A DNA stretch of 26,039 bases from MED-G116 sp038147495 (GCA_038147495.1 JAYQTT010000005.1:1-26039); one strand, 5' to 3'. Shown: positions 11,054 to 18,502, numbered from the stretch's first letter. Notes: a model not told the origin generated them from the letters alone. Numbers and translations: made by a program.

Positions 11054-11085
11054 CTTGCACCGGACGGCAAACCGCCCGGTGCAAG
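11054..11085 (-). terminator. Attenuator-like hairpin between rplL and rpoB
   Basis: CTTGCACCGG and CCGGTGCAAG form a perfect 10-bp stem, extended inside by CGG/CCG after one A-C mismatch, around a small loop. On the minus strand it lies about 40 bases past the rplL stop and is followed by GTCG and then five Ts. That is the make-up of a weak intrinsic terminator. In E. coli a partial terminator and an RNase III site occupy this same spacer and lower rpoBC expression relative to rplL. The same role here is inferred from position and structure. Confidence 0.65.
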
Positions 11086-11125
11086 TTCGGTATTCAGCTT
11101 CCGAAAGAATGCTGCACTCGCAAAG

Positions 11126-11506
11126 TTACTTAACTTCGACAGATGCGCCAGCTTCTTCCAGCTTGCCTTTGATTTGCTCGGCCTCTTCCTTGGATACACC
11201 TTCCTTCACAGGCTTTGGTGCACCTTCAACGAGGTCCTTGGCTTCTTTCAGGCCCAGACCTGTGATGCCACGAACTTCTTTGATCACATTGATCTTTGAA
11301 GCGCCAGCTGCAGTGAGGATCACGTCAAACTCTGACTTCTCCTCAGCCGCGCCACCGGCGTCACCGCCGCCAGCAGGCATTGCCATTGCCATAGGAGCAG
11401 CAGCGGCAGAAACGCCCCACTTCTCTTCAAGCATTGTTGCCAACTCAGCAGCCTCGAGGACTGTAAGGTTGGACAGTTCTTCTGCGATTTTTTCAATATC
11501 AGCCAT
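11126..11506 (-). CDS. rplL: 50S ribosomal protein L7/L12 (bL12)
   Basis: L7/L12 forms the flexible stalk that recruits and activates translation GTPases such as EF-Tu and EF-G. The protein has 126 residues. An N-terminal dimerisation domain (MADIEKIAEELSNLTVLEAA) is followed by an Ala/Gly-rich hinge (about 35-55) and a C-terminal domain with the conserved KINVIKEVRGITGLGLKEAK segment. ATG at 11504-11506 has GGAG about seven bases upstream. It is 38 bases downstream of rplJ, whose product anchors the stalk dimers, and is followed by the rplL-rpoB hairpin. L12 must exceed the other ribosomal proteins in copy number, which fits attenuation placed after it. Confidence 0.98.
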   Translation of the reverse strand: MADIEKIAEELSNLTVLEAAELATMLEEKWGVSAAAAPMAMAMPAGGGDAGGAAEEKSEFDVILTAAGASKINVIKEVRGITGLGLKEAKDLVEGAPKPVKEGVSKEEAEQIKGKLEEAGASVEVK

Positions 11507-11544
11507 GATTTACTCCATTCGGCTTGAACTTCTGATCGGGTCGG

Positions 11545-12066
11545 TTAGGAACCCTGCTGCAATTGCTCTTCACGTGCCTTGACAACGCGCGCCAACTTTC
11601 CGGCCGGAGCCTGAGTGACACGGGCCAGCTTGGATGCCGGTGCTTGTAGAAGCCCGACAAGCTTGCCACGCAACTCGTCAAGTGACGGCATCTTGGCCAA
11701 TGCTTCAACGCCAGCCTTGTCGAGAACTTTCCCGTCCATGCTGCCGCCAACAATGGTCAATTTGTTGTTGCTTTTGGCATACTCCACGAGGGTCTTGGCG
11801 GCTGCCACTGGATCTTCCGACGTGCCAACGGCAGTCGGTCCAGTGAAAAGCGAGTCAAGGTCCTCAAAGCGCGTTCCTTTGAGTGCCAGCTTGGCAATCC
11901 TGTTTTTGGTTACCTTAAAGCCAGCTCCGGCTTCCCGCATCTTTCCACGCAGGTCACCGCTCTCCGCAACGGTCATGCCGACCTGATGTGCCACCACGAC
12001 TGTGGTAGACGCATTGAAGGTCGATTGCAGCGTTTCGATCAGTTCGGCTTTTTCAGATCTATTCAC
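11545..12066 (-). CDS. rplJ: 50S ribosomal protein L10 (uL10)
   Basis: L10 binds 23S rRNA near the GTPase centre and holds the L7/L12 dimers through its C-terminal helix. The open frame extends 35 codons further upstream, but the start is placed at GTG 12064-12066. This yields VNRSEKAELIETLQSTFN (Val read as Met), the normal family N-terminus, with GGAGA about nine bases before it. The resulting 173 residues match the family. The last 25 residues contain two near-identical short segments, ASKLARVTQ and AGKLARVVK, in the stalk-binding helix. The gene precedes rplL and follows a 276-base structured leader. Confidence 0.95.
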   Translation of the reverse strand: MNRSEKAELIETLQSTFNASTTVVVAHQVGMTVAESGDLRGKMREAGAGFKVTKNRIAKLALKGTRFEDLDSLFTGPTAVGTSEDPVAAAKTLVEYAKSNNKLTIVGGSMDGKVLDKAGVEALAKMPSLDELRGKLVGLLQAPASKLARVTQAPAGKLARVVKAREEQLQQGS

Positions 12067-12342
12067 CGATCGTCTCCGCTCATTAGGGGATGAACCATCT
12101 GGTCCGTCCCTCGGTTGCAAAATGAGCTGGCGATTATCGCCAACTCGCTGGCCTGCCCATAAGAAGGTCAAGCAGTCAAACTGCTCTAGCTCCCCGTCTA
12201 TTGCAGGTTATTAAGCCTCAACAACAATGTTGCATTGGCCCCTGCAGTCTTGGACAGGTGCGGAGCCTTTGGCATTTCCAGCCGCAGGCCCCTGTTCACC
12301 ATACCGGCTCCCCGGTATGGTAAATTCCGTTCTTCAAACGTG
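12067..12342 (-). promoter_or_regulatory. rplJ leader: probable L10 autoregulatory mRNA region
   Basis: This 276-base rplA-rplJ spacer contains no gene. It is packed with inverted repeats on the coding strand: ACCATACCGG/CCGGTATGGT with a four-base loop (12298-12321), AGCAGT/ACTGCT (12171-12185), and a 10-bp stem GAGCTGGCGA/TCGCCAACTC (12124-12146). A longer-range GGCC/TGC pairing across 12238-12293 is also possible. In E. coli and many other bacteria the L10-L12 complex binds such a leader to repress rplJL translation, and a promoter often lies here too. The individual stems are seen directly; the regulatory role is inferred. Confidence 0.55.
12298..12321 (-). repeat. Perfect 10-bp hairpin with four-base loop after rplA
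   Basis: ACCATACCGG (12298-12307) and CCGGTATGGT (12312-12321) are exact reverse complements around a four-base loop, 22 bases past the rplA stop. No U-run follows on the minus strand. It could end or protect the rplKA message, or form the first stem of the rplJ leader. Confidence 0.6.
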
Positions 12343-13032
12343 TTAGGCCACGTCCTCTACGAACACGCCAACGCCCATTGTCGAGCTGAGCGTGATTTTC
12401 TTGATATATGTTCCTTTGGCACCACTTGGCCGTGCCTTGCGAACGGCATCAATAAAGGCTGACGCGTTTTCAACAATCTTGTCAGCGTCAAAGCTCGCCT
12501 TGCCGATGCCAGCATGGACAACGCCGGCCTTCTCAGCGCGATACTGAACCTCACCAGCCTTTGCCGCTTTCACAGCAGCACCGACATCCGCAGTCACAGT
12601 GCCAAGCTTTGGATTCGGCATAAGGCCGCGCGGACCAAGCACCTTACCCAAACGGCCAACAACACCCATCATGTCAGGTGACGCAATCACCCGGTCAAAA
12701 TCCGACTGGCCACCCTGAATGGCGTCCGCCAAATCCTCTGCGCCAACCAAATCGGCACCGGCTGCTCTTGCCTCGTCTGCTTTGGCATCCTTGGCAAATA
12801 CGGCAACACGCATGGTTTTTCCCGTACCGTTCGGCATCGCAACAACGCCACGAACCATCTGGTCAGCATGGCGCGGGTCAACACCCAAATTCATTGCAAT
12901 TTCGATGGTTTCATCAAACTTTGTCGCGGCAGCGTTTTGTTTGACCAGCGCAACGGCGTCAGCCAGTGCATAGCTACGGTTGCGATCAACTGTTTCGACT
13001 GCTGCTTTCATTTTCTTTGACAGCTTGGCCAT
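12343..13032 (-). CDS. rplA: 50S ribosomal protein L1 (uL1)
   Basis: L1 builds the mobile L1 stalk that handles deacylated tRNA at the E site, and in many bacteria it represses the rplKA message. The protein has 229 residues, the normal length. Diagnostic segments include GVDPRHADQMVRG, GPRGLMPNPKLGTVT and the C-terminal STMGVGVFVEDVA. ATG at 13030-13032 overlaps closely with the end of rplK: the stop codon is only four bases upstream and the GGAGGG ribosome-binding sequence lies within rplK. This indicates translational coupling. A structured rplJ leader follows. Confidence 0.98.
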   Translation of the reverse strand: MAKLSKKMKAAVETVDRNRSYALADAVALVKQNAAATKFDETIEIAMNLGVDPRHADQMVRGVVAMPNGTGKTMRVAVFAKDAKADEARAAGADLVGAEDLADAIQGGQSDFDRVIASPDMMGVVGRLGKVLGPRGLMPNPKLGTVTADVGAAVKAAKAGEVQYRAEKAGVVHAGIGKASFDADKIVENASAFIDAVRKARPSGAKGTYIKKITLSSTMGVGVFVEDVA

Positions 13033-13036
13033 GGCT

Positions 13037-13468
13037 TTAGCCCTCCACTACTTCGAGGCCCATCGCGCGGGCCGAACCGATTACCATTTGCATGGCACCT
13101 TCAACATCAACGGCATTCATATCGCCCATCTTCTGGTCCGCGATCTCGCGCACCTGGGCCATGGTCACTTTACCGGCAACCGAACGGCCTGGCTCTTGCC
13201 CGCCCTTCGACATTCCCGCCGCCTTCTTCAGGAAAAAGCTGACAGGGGCTGTCTTGGTAACAAAAGTAAAAGACTTGTCCTGATAGACAGTGATCACCAC
13301 TGGAATAGGCATATTTTTTTCCAACGAGTCGGTAGCCGCGTTGAATGCCTTACAAAATTCCATGATATTCACGCCACGCTGGCCCAAAGCCGGGCCGACT
13401 GGTGGTGACGGGTTGGCCGCACCTGCAGGAATATTCAGCTTGATGTAGCCGCTAATCTTCTTCGCCAT
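13037..13468 (-). CDS. rplK: 50S ribosomal protein L11 (uL11)
   Basis: L11 binds the GTPase-associated region of 23S rRNA at the stalk base and is needed for RelA activation on stalled ribosomes. The protein has 143 residues. The N-terminal domain carries the proline-rich NPSPPVGPALGQRGVNIMEF hinge, and the C-terminal domain carries KKAAGMSKGGQEPG and GSARAMGLEVVEG. ATG at 13466-13468 is preceded by an AGGGAAAG sequence. It lies 57 bases after nusG, and its C-terminal codons contain the ribosome-binding site of rplA, so the pair is probably translationally coupled. Confidence 0.98.
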   Translation of the reverse strand: MAKKISGYIKLNIPAGAANPSPPVGPALGQRGVNIMEFCKAFNAATDSLEKNMPIPVVITVYQDKSFTFVTKTAPVSFFLKKAAGMSKGGQEPGRSVAGKVTMAQVREIADQKMGDMNAVDVEGAMQMVIGSARAMGLEVVEG

Positions 13469-13525
13469 AATCGTCTTTCCCTATCGCTGACACGTCCCTT
13501 GTGCCAGATGTAACGTTCAGAACCT

Positions 13526-14056
13526 TTAAATCTTCTCAACCTGCGAGTATTCCAGCTCGACCGGAGTTGACCGACCAAAAATGGATACAGTCACCCGCAA
13601 ACGTGCCTTATCGTCATCTGCTTCCTCAACAAAACCGTTGAACGACGCAAACGGACCGTCAGCAACACGAACCTGCTCGCCAATATCGAAGGTGACGGTT
13701 GAGCGCGGACGCTCCACCCCTTCGCTCATCTGCCGGATCAGGCGTTCCGCCTCGGCATTGGTGATTGGTACCGGCTTGCCTTTGCCGCCCAAAAATCCTG
13801 TCACACGTGGCTGGCTTGTCACCAACTGCCACGCCTCATCGGTCAAATCCAGCTTGACCAGAATGTAACCGGGGAAGAATTTCTTTTCGCTCTGAACCTT
13901 GACGCCTTTTTTGACCTCAACAACCTCTTCGGTTGGAACCATGACGTCTTCGATCAAATCATCGAGACCATGTGTCTCGGCCTGCTCACGGATCGCCTGA
14001 GCCACTTTTTTCTCGGAACCCGAGAAAACATGTACAACATACCAACGCTTGGCCAT
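13526..14056 (-). CDS. nusG: Transcription termination/antitermination protein NusG
   Basis: NusG binds the clamp of RNA polymerase to suppress pausing and links polymerase to Rho or to the leading ribosome. The protein has 176 residues. The N-terminal NGN domain (KRWYVVHVFSGSEKKVAQAI, then FPGYILVKLDLTDEAWQLV) is followed by a KOW domain (about 123-176; GEQVRVADGPFASFNGFVEE), ending in the family signature SQVEKI. It sits 49 bases after secE, the universal secE-nusG pairing. The ribosome-binding sequence before ATG 14054-14056 is weak (ACGGA). Confidence 0.98.
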   Translation of the reverse strand: MAKRWYVVHVFSGSEKKVAQAIREQAETHGLDDLIEDVMVPTEEVVEVKKGVKVQSEKKFFPGYILVKLDLTDEAWQLVTSQPRVTGFLGGKGKPVPITNAEAERLIRQMSEGVERPRSTVTFDIGEQVRVADGPFASFNGFVEEADDDKARLRVTVSIFGRSTPVELEYSQVEKI

Positions 14057-14105
14057 GATCCGTCTATTCCACCCAGCTTCTCAGTTTCGCCCGTTCGCCT
14101 GCGCC

Positions 14106-14303
14106 TCAGCCACCAAGGCCAAGTACGAGTTGAACACCACTTGAAAGGACCATATCCACCAGCAAAAAGAATATCGCAGCGATGGTTACCATCACAAACA
14201 CAGTCAATGTTGCGGTCCCGGTTTCGCGACGAGTTGCCCAGGAAACCTTAGAAATTTCCTGGCGGACCTGTCTTACAAACTGTGCGGGCGATGTCTTTGC
14301 CAT
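14106..14303 (-). CDS. secE: Preprotein translocase subunit SecE
   Basis: SecE clamps the SecY channel in the inner membrane and is essential for protein export. The protein has 65 residues, the short single-span form normal outside the gammaproteobacteria. An amphipathic surface helix (about 5-25, with QEISKVSWATRRET) precedes one membrane span (about 33-53). The gene starts the RNA polymerase/ribosomal cluster. The ATG at 14301-14303 has no clear Shine-Dalgarno sequence, which is odd for a gene expected to be well translated; no better in-frame start is apparent. Confidence 0.96.
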   Translation of the reverse strand: MAKTSPAQFVRQVRQEISKVSWATRRETGTATLTVFVMVTIAAIFFLLVDMVLSSGVQLVLGLGG

Positions 14304-14753
14304 CGGTAGCGTGCCAATTCAAGTTCCAACAATGACGGCTTTGACAACTGTAAACATATGTAAACACGCACAAAAAACGCGGTTCCAGGACGCTGGCCCT
14401 CGATCTGTCGCTTGCGGGTTTCACTTGTGTCGCTACCGTGGAATGGCGTTCTAGCAAAAGGTAAGGGGCAAGGCAACCATCAAATGCATGATTTTTTCAG
14501 CGATTTCGCGGCGCAACAGGAAAAAGCAATCTCGATCACAAAGACCGCCGATCCCCATCCCAACCGGCAAGACCAGAGGGCCCGCGACATCACCGAAAAG
14601 GCCCTGACGTCAAAACGGCAATTGTCACCAGCGCAATGAACGACAGAAAACTCATTTTGTACCGCACTTTTCCACTGGTGTTTTTTGATCTTTTGGCGGA
14701 TGCTCCGCAAAGCGCATGGTGAAGACCACCATTAATCAGGACTTACGACCTTC
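14304..14753. promoter_or_regulatory. 450-base spacer upstream of secE: probable secE operon promoter region
   Basis: No credible gene is present. The short open frames here have neither family resemblance nor good start sites. The A+T-rich part nearest secE contains a direct repeat, TGTAAACA twice with a 10-base period (14349-14366), about 45-65 bases before the secE start. A short hairpin GGCGGA/TCCGC lies around 14696-14710. The region must contain the promoter for secE-nusG and the ribosomal genes, and probably one for the divergent transporter gene, but I cannot place -35 and -10 boxes with confidence. Confidence 0.4.
14349..14366. repeat. Tandem TGTAAACA repeat, 10-base period, upstream of secE
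   Basis: Two copies of TGTAAACA are separated by two bases, so they fall on the same face of the helix. They lie about 45-65 bases before the secE start codon, where an activator or polymerase would bind. It may be a direct-repeat operator; no known factor is assigned. Confidence 0.4.
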
Positions 14754-15641
14754 ATGCGGTTCAACGAAAATATTCTCGGTGCCATGATCATGTCTGTGTG
14801 CATGATGGCCTATGTCGTCAATGACGGAATGATGAAGTTCCTGTTTGTTGATATTCCATTATTTCAGGCCATCTTCCTGCGTGGAATTCTGACAATCGCG
14901 CCTCTGATCATGATCATGTGGTATAAAGGCGCGATTTTCACCCGGCTGACAGGCCGGGATTGGCGATTTGTCGCGATGCGTGTCGGCGCCGAGGTCGGGG
15001 CAACCATTTTGTTTCTGACAGCGCTGAAGAACATGCCGCTGGCAAATGTCTCGGCGATCTTGCAGGCCTTACCGCTGGCGGTGACTATGGCTGCCGCCCT
15101 GTTCCTTGGCGCGCCAGTGGGTTGGCGGCGATGGTCAGCGATTCTTGTCGGCTTCAGCGGCGTCATGATTGTCATTCGACCCGGGTTGGACGGGTTCAGC
15201 ATTTACTCACTCTATGCCCTTTGCGCTGTTGGCTTTATCACCCTGCGCGAGCTGACCACGCACAAACTAAGCCGCGAGGTGCCATCGATTACGGTGGCCT
15301 TGGCAACCTCTGTCGCCATCACTATTGTTGGCGCGGTGATGATGCCCGGAACGCCGTGGGTGCCGTTGAGCGGCCAGTCCTGGCTGGTTCTCGGCATCGC
15401 CTCATGCGCCATTATCTGTGGCTATCTGTTCAGTGTCATGGCGATGCGCACTGGCGAAATCAGCTTTGTCGCACCGTTTCGATATACCGCAATGGTGTGG
15501 GCAATTTCGCTCGGCATCTTTCTCTTTGGCGAATGGCCTGACAAATTAACAATGCTTGGTACGGCAATGATCATCCTTACCGGCATCTATTCCTTTCACC
15601 GCGAACAAATCCGCCAGCGGGCTGAAACGCTCAATCAGTGA
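14754..15641 (+). CDS. DMT-superfamily (EamA) membrane transporter
   Basis: This is an integral inner-membrane protein of 295 residues with the ten-span, two-repeat build of the EamA/RhaT drug-metabolite transporter superfamily. Hydrophobic spans start at about 8, 38, 72, 100, 125, 150, 183, 213, 243 and 265. The family-typical end of the first repeat (ALKNMPLANVSAILQALPLA) and of the second (MRTGEISFVAPFRYTAMVWA) are clear. Such proteins export or import small organic molecules; the substrate cannot be read from sequence. The start ATG at 14754 has only a distant AGGA. Its stop overlaps the end of the convergent GST-like gene by 11 bases. It is the first of the accessory genes lying between secE and tRNA-Trp. 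Confidence 0.9.
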   Translation: MRFNENILGAMIMSVCMMAYVVNDGMMKFLFVDIPLFQAIFLRGILTIAPLIMIMWYKGAIFTRLTGRDWRFVAMRVGAEVGATILFLTALKNMPLANVSAILQALPLAVTMAAALFLGAPVGWRRWSAILVGFSGVMIVIRPGLDGFSIYSLYALCAVGFITLRELTTHKLSREVPSITVALATSVAITIVGAVMMPGTPWVPLSGQSWLVLGIASCAIICGYLFSVMAMRTGEISFVAPFRYTAMVWAISLGIFLFGEWPDKLTMLGTAMIILTGIYSFHREQIRQRAETLNQ

Positions 15642-16287
15642 CGCGAAGCTCGGAATAATCCGCCATCACATATTTTGCATAGGCCGGGCGTTGACAAAGC
15701 CGGTCATAATAGCGCCGCAAATGGGGCAAATCGGCACGCGCGATGTCGATATCGAAATATCGATACAGACAATGGCCCATCTGAATATCAGCAAGAGTGA
15801 ACTGATCGCCTGCCAGATAATCATGTTGGGCGAGACGCGCCTCGGCAATTTTCAAATATTTGGTCAGAGCCGCAATATTTCTGGCGATCATTTCAGGGTC
15901 CTGACGCGATGGCGCGGTTCGCACGACCTGCCAGAAAACTGGCGCTGTGAACAGATTGGCAATGTTGATCTTTGCCCATTCGGCCCATTTGTCGATCTGT
16001 GCACGGGCAACCGGATCAGACGGCCAGAATGGATCTGTCGCATATGACGCCGCCAGATAACGCAAGATAGCGCCACTCTCGAATATGGGCGGCGACTCGC
16101 CATCGATCAAAGTGGGGATGGTGCCGTTCGGGTTCATATCAAGATATTGTGGGGTGTCTACAACGCCATATGTAAAACCGGCATCAATGCGCTTGAAATC
16201 GAGGCCAAGCTCATCCAGACACCACAAAACCACCTGAACATTTGATGACGACAAGCGCCCCCACACCGTGATTTCATTCTTGGCCAT
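15631..16287 (-). CDS. Glutathione S-transferase-like protein
   Basis: This is a soluble 218-residue protein with the two-domain GST fold. The N-terminal thioredoxin-like domain (1-80) has a SSSN segment at 13-16, the usual place of the activating Ser/Cys. The cis-Pro loop is NGTIPTL (54-60), and ESGAILRYL (70-78) contacts the gamma-glutamyl group of glutathione. The helical C-terminal domain contains the N-capping segment FTLADIQMG (about 162-170). Members conjugate glutathione to electrophiles or act as reductases or isomerases; the substrate is unknown. ATG at 16285-16287 follows GGAG at a good distance. It converges on the EamA transporter gene with an 11-base overlap and faces away from the SDR gene. 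Confidence 0.9.
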   Translation of the reverse strand: MAKNEITVWGRLSSSNVQVVLWCLDELGLDFKRIDAGFTYGVVDTPQYLDMNPNGTIPTLIDGESPPIFESGAILRYLAASYATDPFWPSDPVARAQIDKWAEWAKINIANLFTAPVFWQVVRTAPSRQDPEMIARNIAALTKYLKIAEARLAQHDYLAGDQFTLADIQMGHCLYRYFDIDIARADLPHLRRYYDRLCQRPAYAKYVMADYSELRVTD

Positions 16288-16419
16288 GTCATCTACTCCG
16301 CAACGGGCATACTCGGTGTCAAATAAACATCAACGGCGCATCAGCGCAAGATCCCGCCCACTCGGGCCGGATTTCATCATGCTATAGGGAAACTGTGTGC
16401 CGCCATCATCCCCACACTT

Positions 16420-16441
16420 GGCAAACGGCATTCCGCTTGCC
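16420..16441. repeat. Hairpin between the GST-like and SDR genes
   Basis: GGCAA-CGG and CCG-TTGCC pair around a CATT loop with one mismatch, about 45 bases before the SDR start and in the divergent spacer. It could be an operator or a 5' leader stem; nothing more can be said. Confidence 0.3.
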
Positions 16442-16485
16442 ATCATTTACCATCAGCAAAAACAATGTTCTATCAGGAGACAAAC

Positions 16486-17178
16486 ATGACCCAATCGGCC
16501 TTGATCGTTGGTGCCGGACACGGATTGAGCGCAGCACTTGCCCGCGCCTGTCGCGCCGAGGGGATGGAAGTGGCGCTTGCCGCCCGCAACCCCGACAAAT
16601 TGGCTGATCTGGCGGCTGAAACCGGTGCCCAAATCCATCAATGTGACGCCAGCCAGATTGATCAGGTTGCTGCATTGTTTGATGCCACAGACGCCAGCAT
16701 CGGCACACCGGACATGGTTGTCTACAACCCATCGGCGCGGGTGCGCGGGCCAATCACGGAACTTGATCCGGTCGCGACAAAGGCGGCGATTGAGACCACC
16801 TGTTTCGGTGCCTTTCTGGTGGCCCAGCAAGCGGCGATACGCATGTGCAAGCGCGGCTCTGGCAGCATCCTGTTCACCGGCGCCTCGGCAGGCATCAAAG
16901 GCTTTGCCAATTCATCGGTTTTTGCGATGGGGAAATTTGGCCTTCGCGGGCTGGCCCAATCACTGGCGCGCGAGCTTCATCCACAAAATATTCATATCGG
17001 CCATTTTGTCATTGATGGCGGGATCAAGGCCGACCACCGCAGTGACAGACAGGATGACGGAACGGACAAGATGCTCAACCCGGATGAAATTGCCAAAACC
17101 TATCTTGCTTTCCACCACCAGCATCGCAGTGCCTGGGCGTGGGAGATTGAATTGCGCCCATGGGTAGAAAGATTCTAA
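16486..17178 (+). CDS. SDR-family protein with Phe in place of the catalytic Tyr
   Basis: This is a cytoplasmic Rossmann-fold protein of 230 residues in the short-chain dehydrogenase/reductase family. The nucleotide-binding loop is VGAGHGLSAALAR (8-20), followed by an Arg at 34 in AARN that suggests NADP binding, and YNPSA (80-84) at the NAG motif position. Ser134 (TGASAG) and Lys150 are present. The Tyr of YxxxK, however, is Phe146 (FAMGK). As I recall, a subfamily of SDR proteins with an FAxAK-type motif and a VIDGAI segment exists, and HFVIDGGI at 173-180 resembles it, so this may be a family trait and not a mutation. The start at 16486 was chosen over an ATG seven codons earlier because AGGAG lies seven bases before it. 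The M24 gene follows after 122 bases. Confidence 0.88.
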   Translation: MTQSALIVGAGHGLSAALARACRAEGMEVALAARNPDKLADLAAETGAQIHQCDASQIDQVAALFDATDASIGTPDMVVYNPSARVRGPITELDPVATKAAIETTCFGAFLVAQQAAIRMCKRGSGSILFTGASAGIKGFANSSVFAMGKFGLRGLAQSLARELHPQNIHIGHFVIDGGIKADHRSDRQDDGTDKMLNPDEIAKTYLAFHHQHRSAWAWEIELRPWVERF

Positions 17179-17300
17179 ACACAACCAATCCGACAGGATC
17201 AAATCAAAGACGGCGTCGCTTTCGCCTTGCCACAATGAAAAAAATTCGGCAGGTCTGAAGACGTTTATTCAATCAAGACCATACATCAGGAACGCGCGCC

Positions 17301-18449
17301 GTGACATTGCATTTCACCGAAGACGAATTCAGCCGCAGACAGCATGCAGCCCGTGCCGCCATTTCCCAAGCCGGCCTTGATGCAATCCTGTTGTTTGCAC
17401 CGGAAAGCCATTACTGGCTGACCGGATATGACACGTTTGGCTTTGCCATGTTCCAATCTATGGTGATGACCGCATCCGGCGACATTCACCTGTTGACGCG
17501 CGCACCCGATTTGCGGCAGGCGCGCCACACATCAACTCTTGACGATCAGCACATCCATATCTGGCATGAGGTTGAAGGCGCCAACCCGGCGCAAGATCTG
17601 GCCCGCTTGTTGGCCACTCTCGGTGTGGCTACAGGACGAATTGGCTATGAATCAAAGACCGTTGGCCTGACAGATTTCAATGGTCGGATGCTGCATCATG
17701 AAATTGCCGGTTTGGAAGATGCGTCAGATATTTTTCCGGCTCTGCGCAGGGTAAAATCCGCAGCCGAGATCGACATGCACCGTAAGGCGGCACTGCTGTC
17801 AGATGAGGCTCTTGATGCGGCGATGGCCACCACCGGGGCCGGTGCCTTTGAGGGGGATATTCTGGCCGCAATGCAAGGCGCGGTGTTCAAGGGCGGCGGC
17901 GATTATGCTGGCAATGAGTTCATTCTTGGCTCGGGCCCAGGGGCGCTGCTGGTCCGGTATTTTTCAGGACGCCGCCACCTTGATCCACAGGACCAGCTGA
18001 CAATTGAATGGTCGGGCGCCTATGCCCGCTATCATGCCGCCATGATGCGCACAATCATTGTCGGACAGCCTGCACCGGTTCAGCATCGCATGCATGACGC
18101 CGCGGTTGAGGCCCTGCATGCCTGTGAGGCCGCGATAAAACCCGGAAAACCCATGGGAGATGTGTTTGACGCCCATGCAAGGGTGTTCGATGCGCATGGG
18201 CTGGAAAAGGCACGCTTGCAGGCATGCGGCTATGCCATGGGTATCGCATACAATCCGATATGGGTTGAATTCCCGATGTTCTATGAGGGCAACCCGATGA
18301 TCATGCAGACCAATCAGGTGTTTTTCCTGCATATGATCCTTGTCGATAGCGACAGCGGACTGGCAATGACCCTCGGACATTCGGTTCTGGTCACAGATAC
18401 CGGTGTTGAGCGGCTGTCAAATCGCAATCTCGATATGCTTGTCGCATAG
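17301..18449 (+). CDS. M24-fold (creatinase/aminopeptidase P-like) hydrolase lacking metal ligands; DoeA/EutD-like
   Basis: The 382-residue protein has the creatinase N-terminal domain (about 10-145) and a pita-bread catalytic domain (about 155-375). The five metal ligands of M24 peptidases are replaced: Glu236 and Ala247 stand for the two Asp residues in the EWSG...MMRT segment, Tyr311 for the His of GHGIG, His344 for the first Glu (FFLHMIL) and Gly359 for the second. Metal-free members exist, including creatinase and ectoine hydrolase. The segments MFYEGNP, FFLHMILVDSDSG and ACGYAMG resemble what I recall of the ectoine hydrolase (DoeA/EutD) group. Cleavage of an amide or amidine compound is therefore likelier than dipeptidase action. 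No other ectoine-degradation gene is nearby. The start is GTG at 17301 with AGGA about 11 bases upstream. Confidence 0.85.
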   Translation: MTLHFTEDEFSRRQHAARAAISQAGLDAILLFAPESHYWLTGYDTFGFAMFQSMVMTASGDIHLLTRAPDLRQARHTSTLDDQHIHIWHEVEGANPAQDLARLLATLGVATGRIGYESKTVGLTDFNGRMLHHEIAGLEDASDIFPALRRVKSAAEIDMHRKAALLSDEALDAAMATTGAGAFEGDILAAMQGAVFKGGGDYAGNEFILGSGPGALLVRYFSGRRHLDPQDQLTIEWSGAYARYHAAMMRTIIVGQPAPVQHRMHDAAVEALHACEAAIKPGKPMGDVFDAHARVFDAHGLEKARLQACGYAMGIAYNPIWVEFPMFYEGNPMIMQTNQVFFLHMILVDSDSGLAMTLGHSVLVTDTGVERLSNRNLDMLVA

Positions 18450-18502
18450 ACAAGACGTCCAGCCACACCGCACCCATCGCAAATCTGCGTAGCGAACCGA
18501 GT

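Noticed and set aside
10947..11084. 46-codon N-terminal extension of rpoB
   Set aside because: It reads through the attenuator-like hairpin, lacks family resemblance, and the internal ATG has a proper ribosome-binding site and the conserved N-terminus.
10950..11582. 210-codon plus-strand open frame across rplL and the rplL-rpoB gap
   Set aside because: It is antisense to rplL and to the spacer hairpin, and its Ser/Ala-rich translation is typical of a shadow frame.
12067..12171. 35-codon upstream extension of rplJ
   Set aside because: It covers the structured leader and gives a non-homologous N-terminus; GTG at 12066 fits family length and has GGAGA before it.
14412..14710. Two overlapping short frames on opposite strands upstream of the transporter
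   Set aside because: Neither has a family resemblance or convincing start site; the region is better read as promoter DNA.
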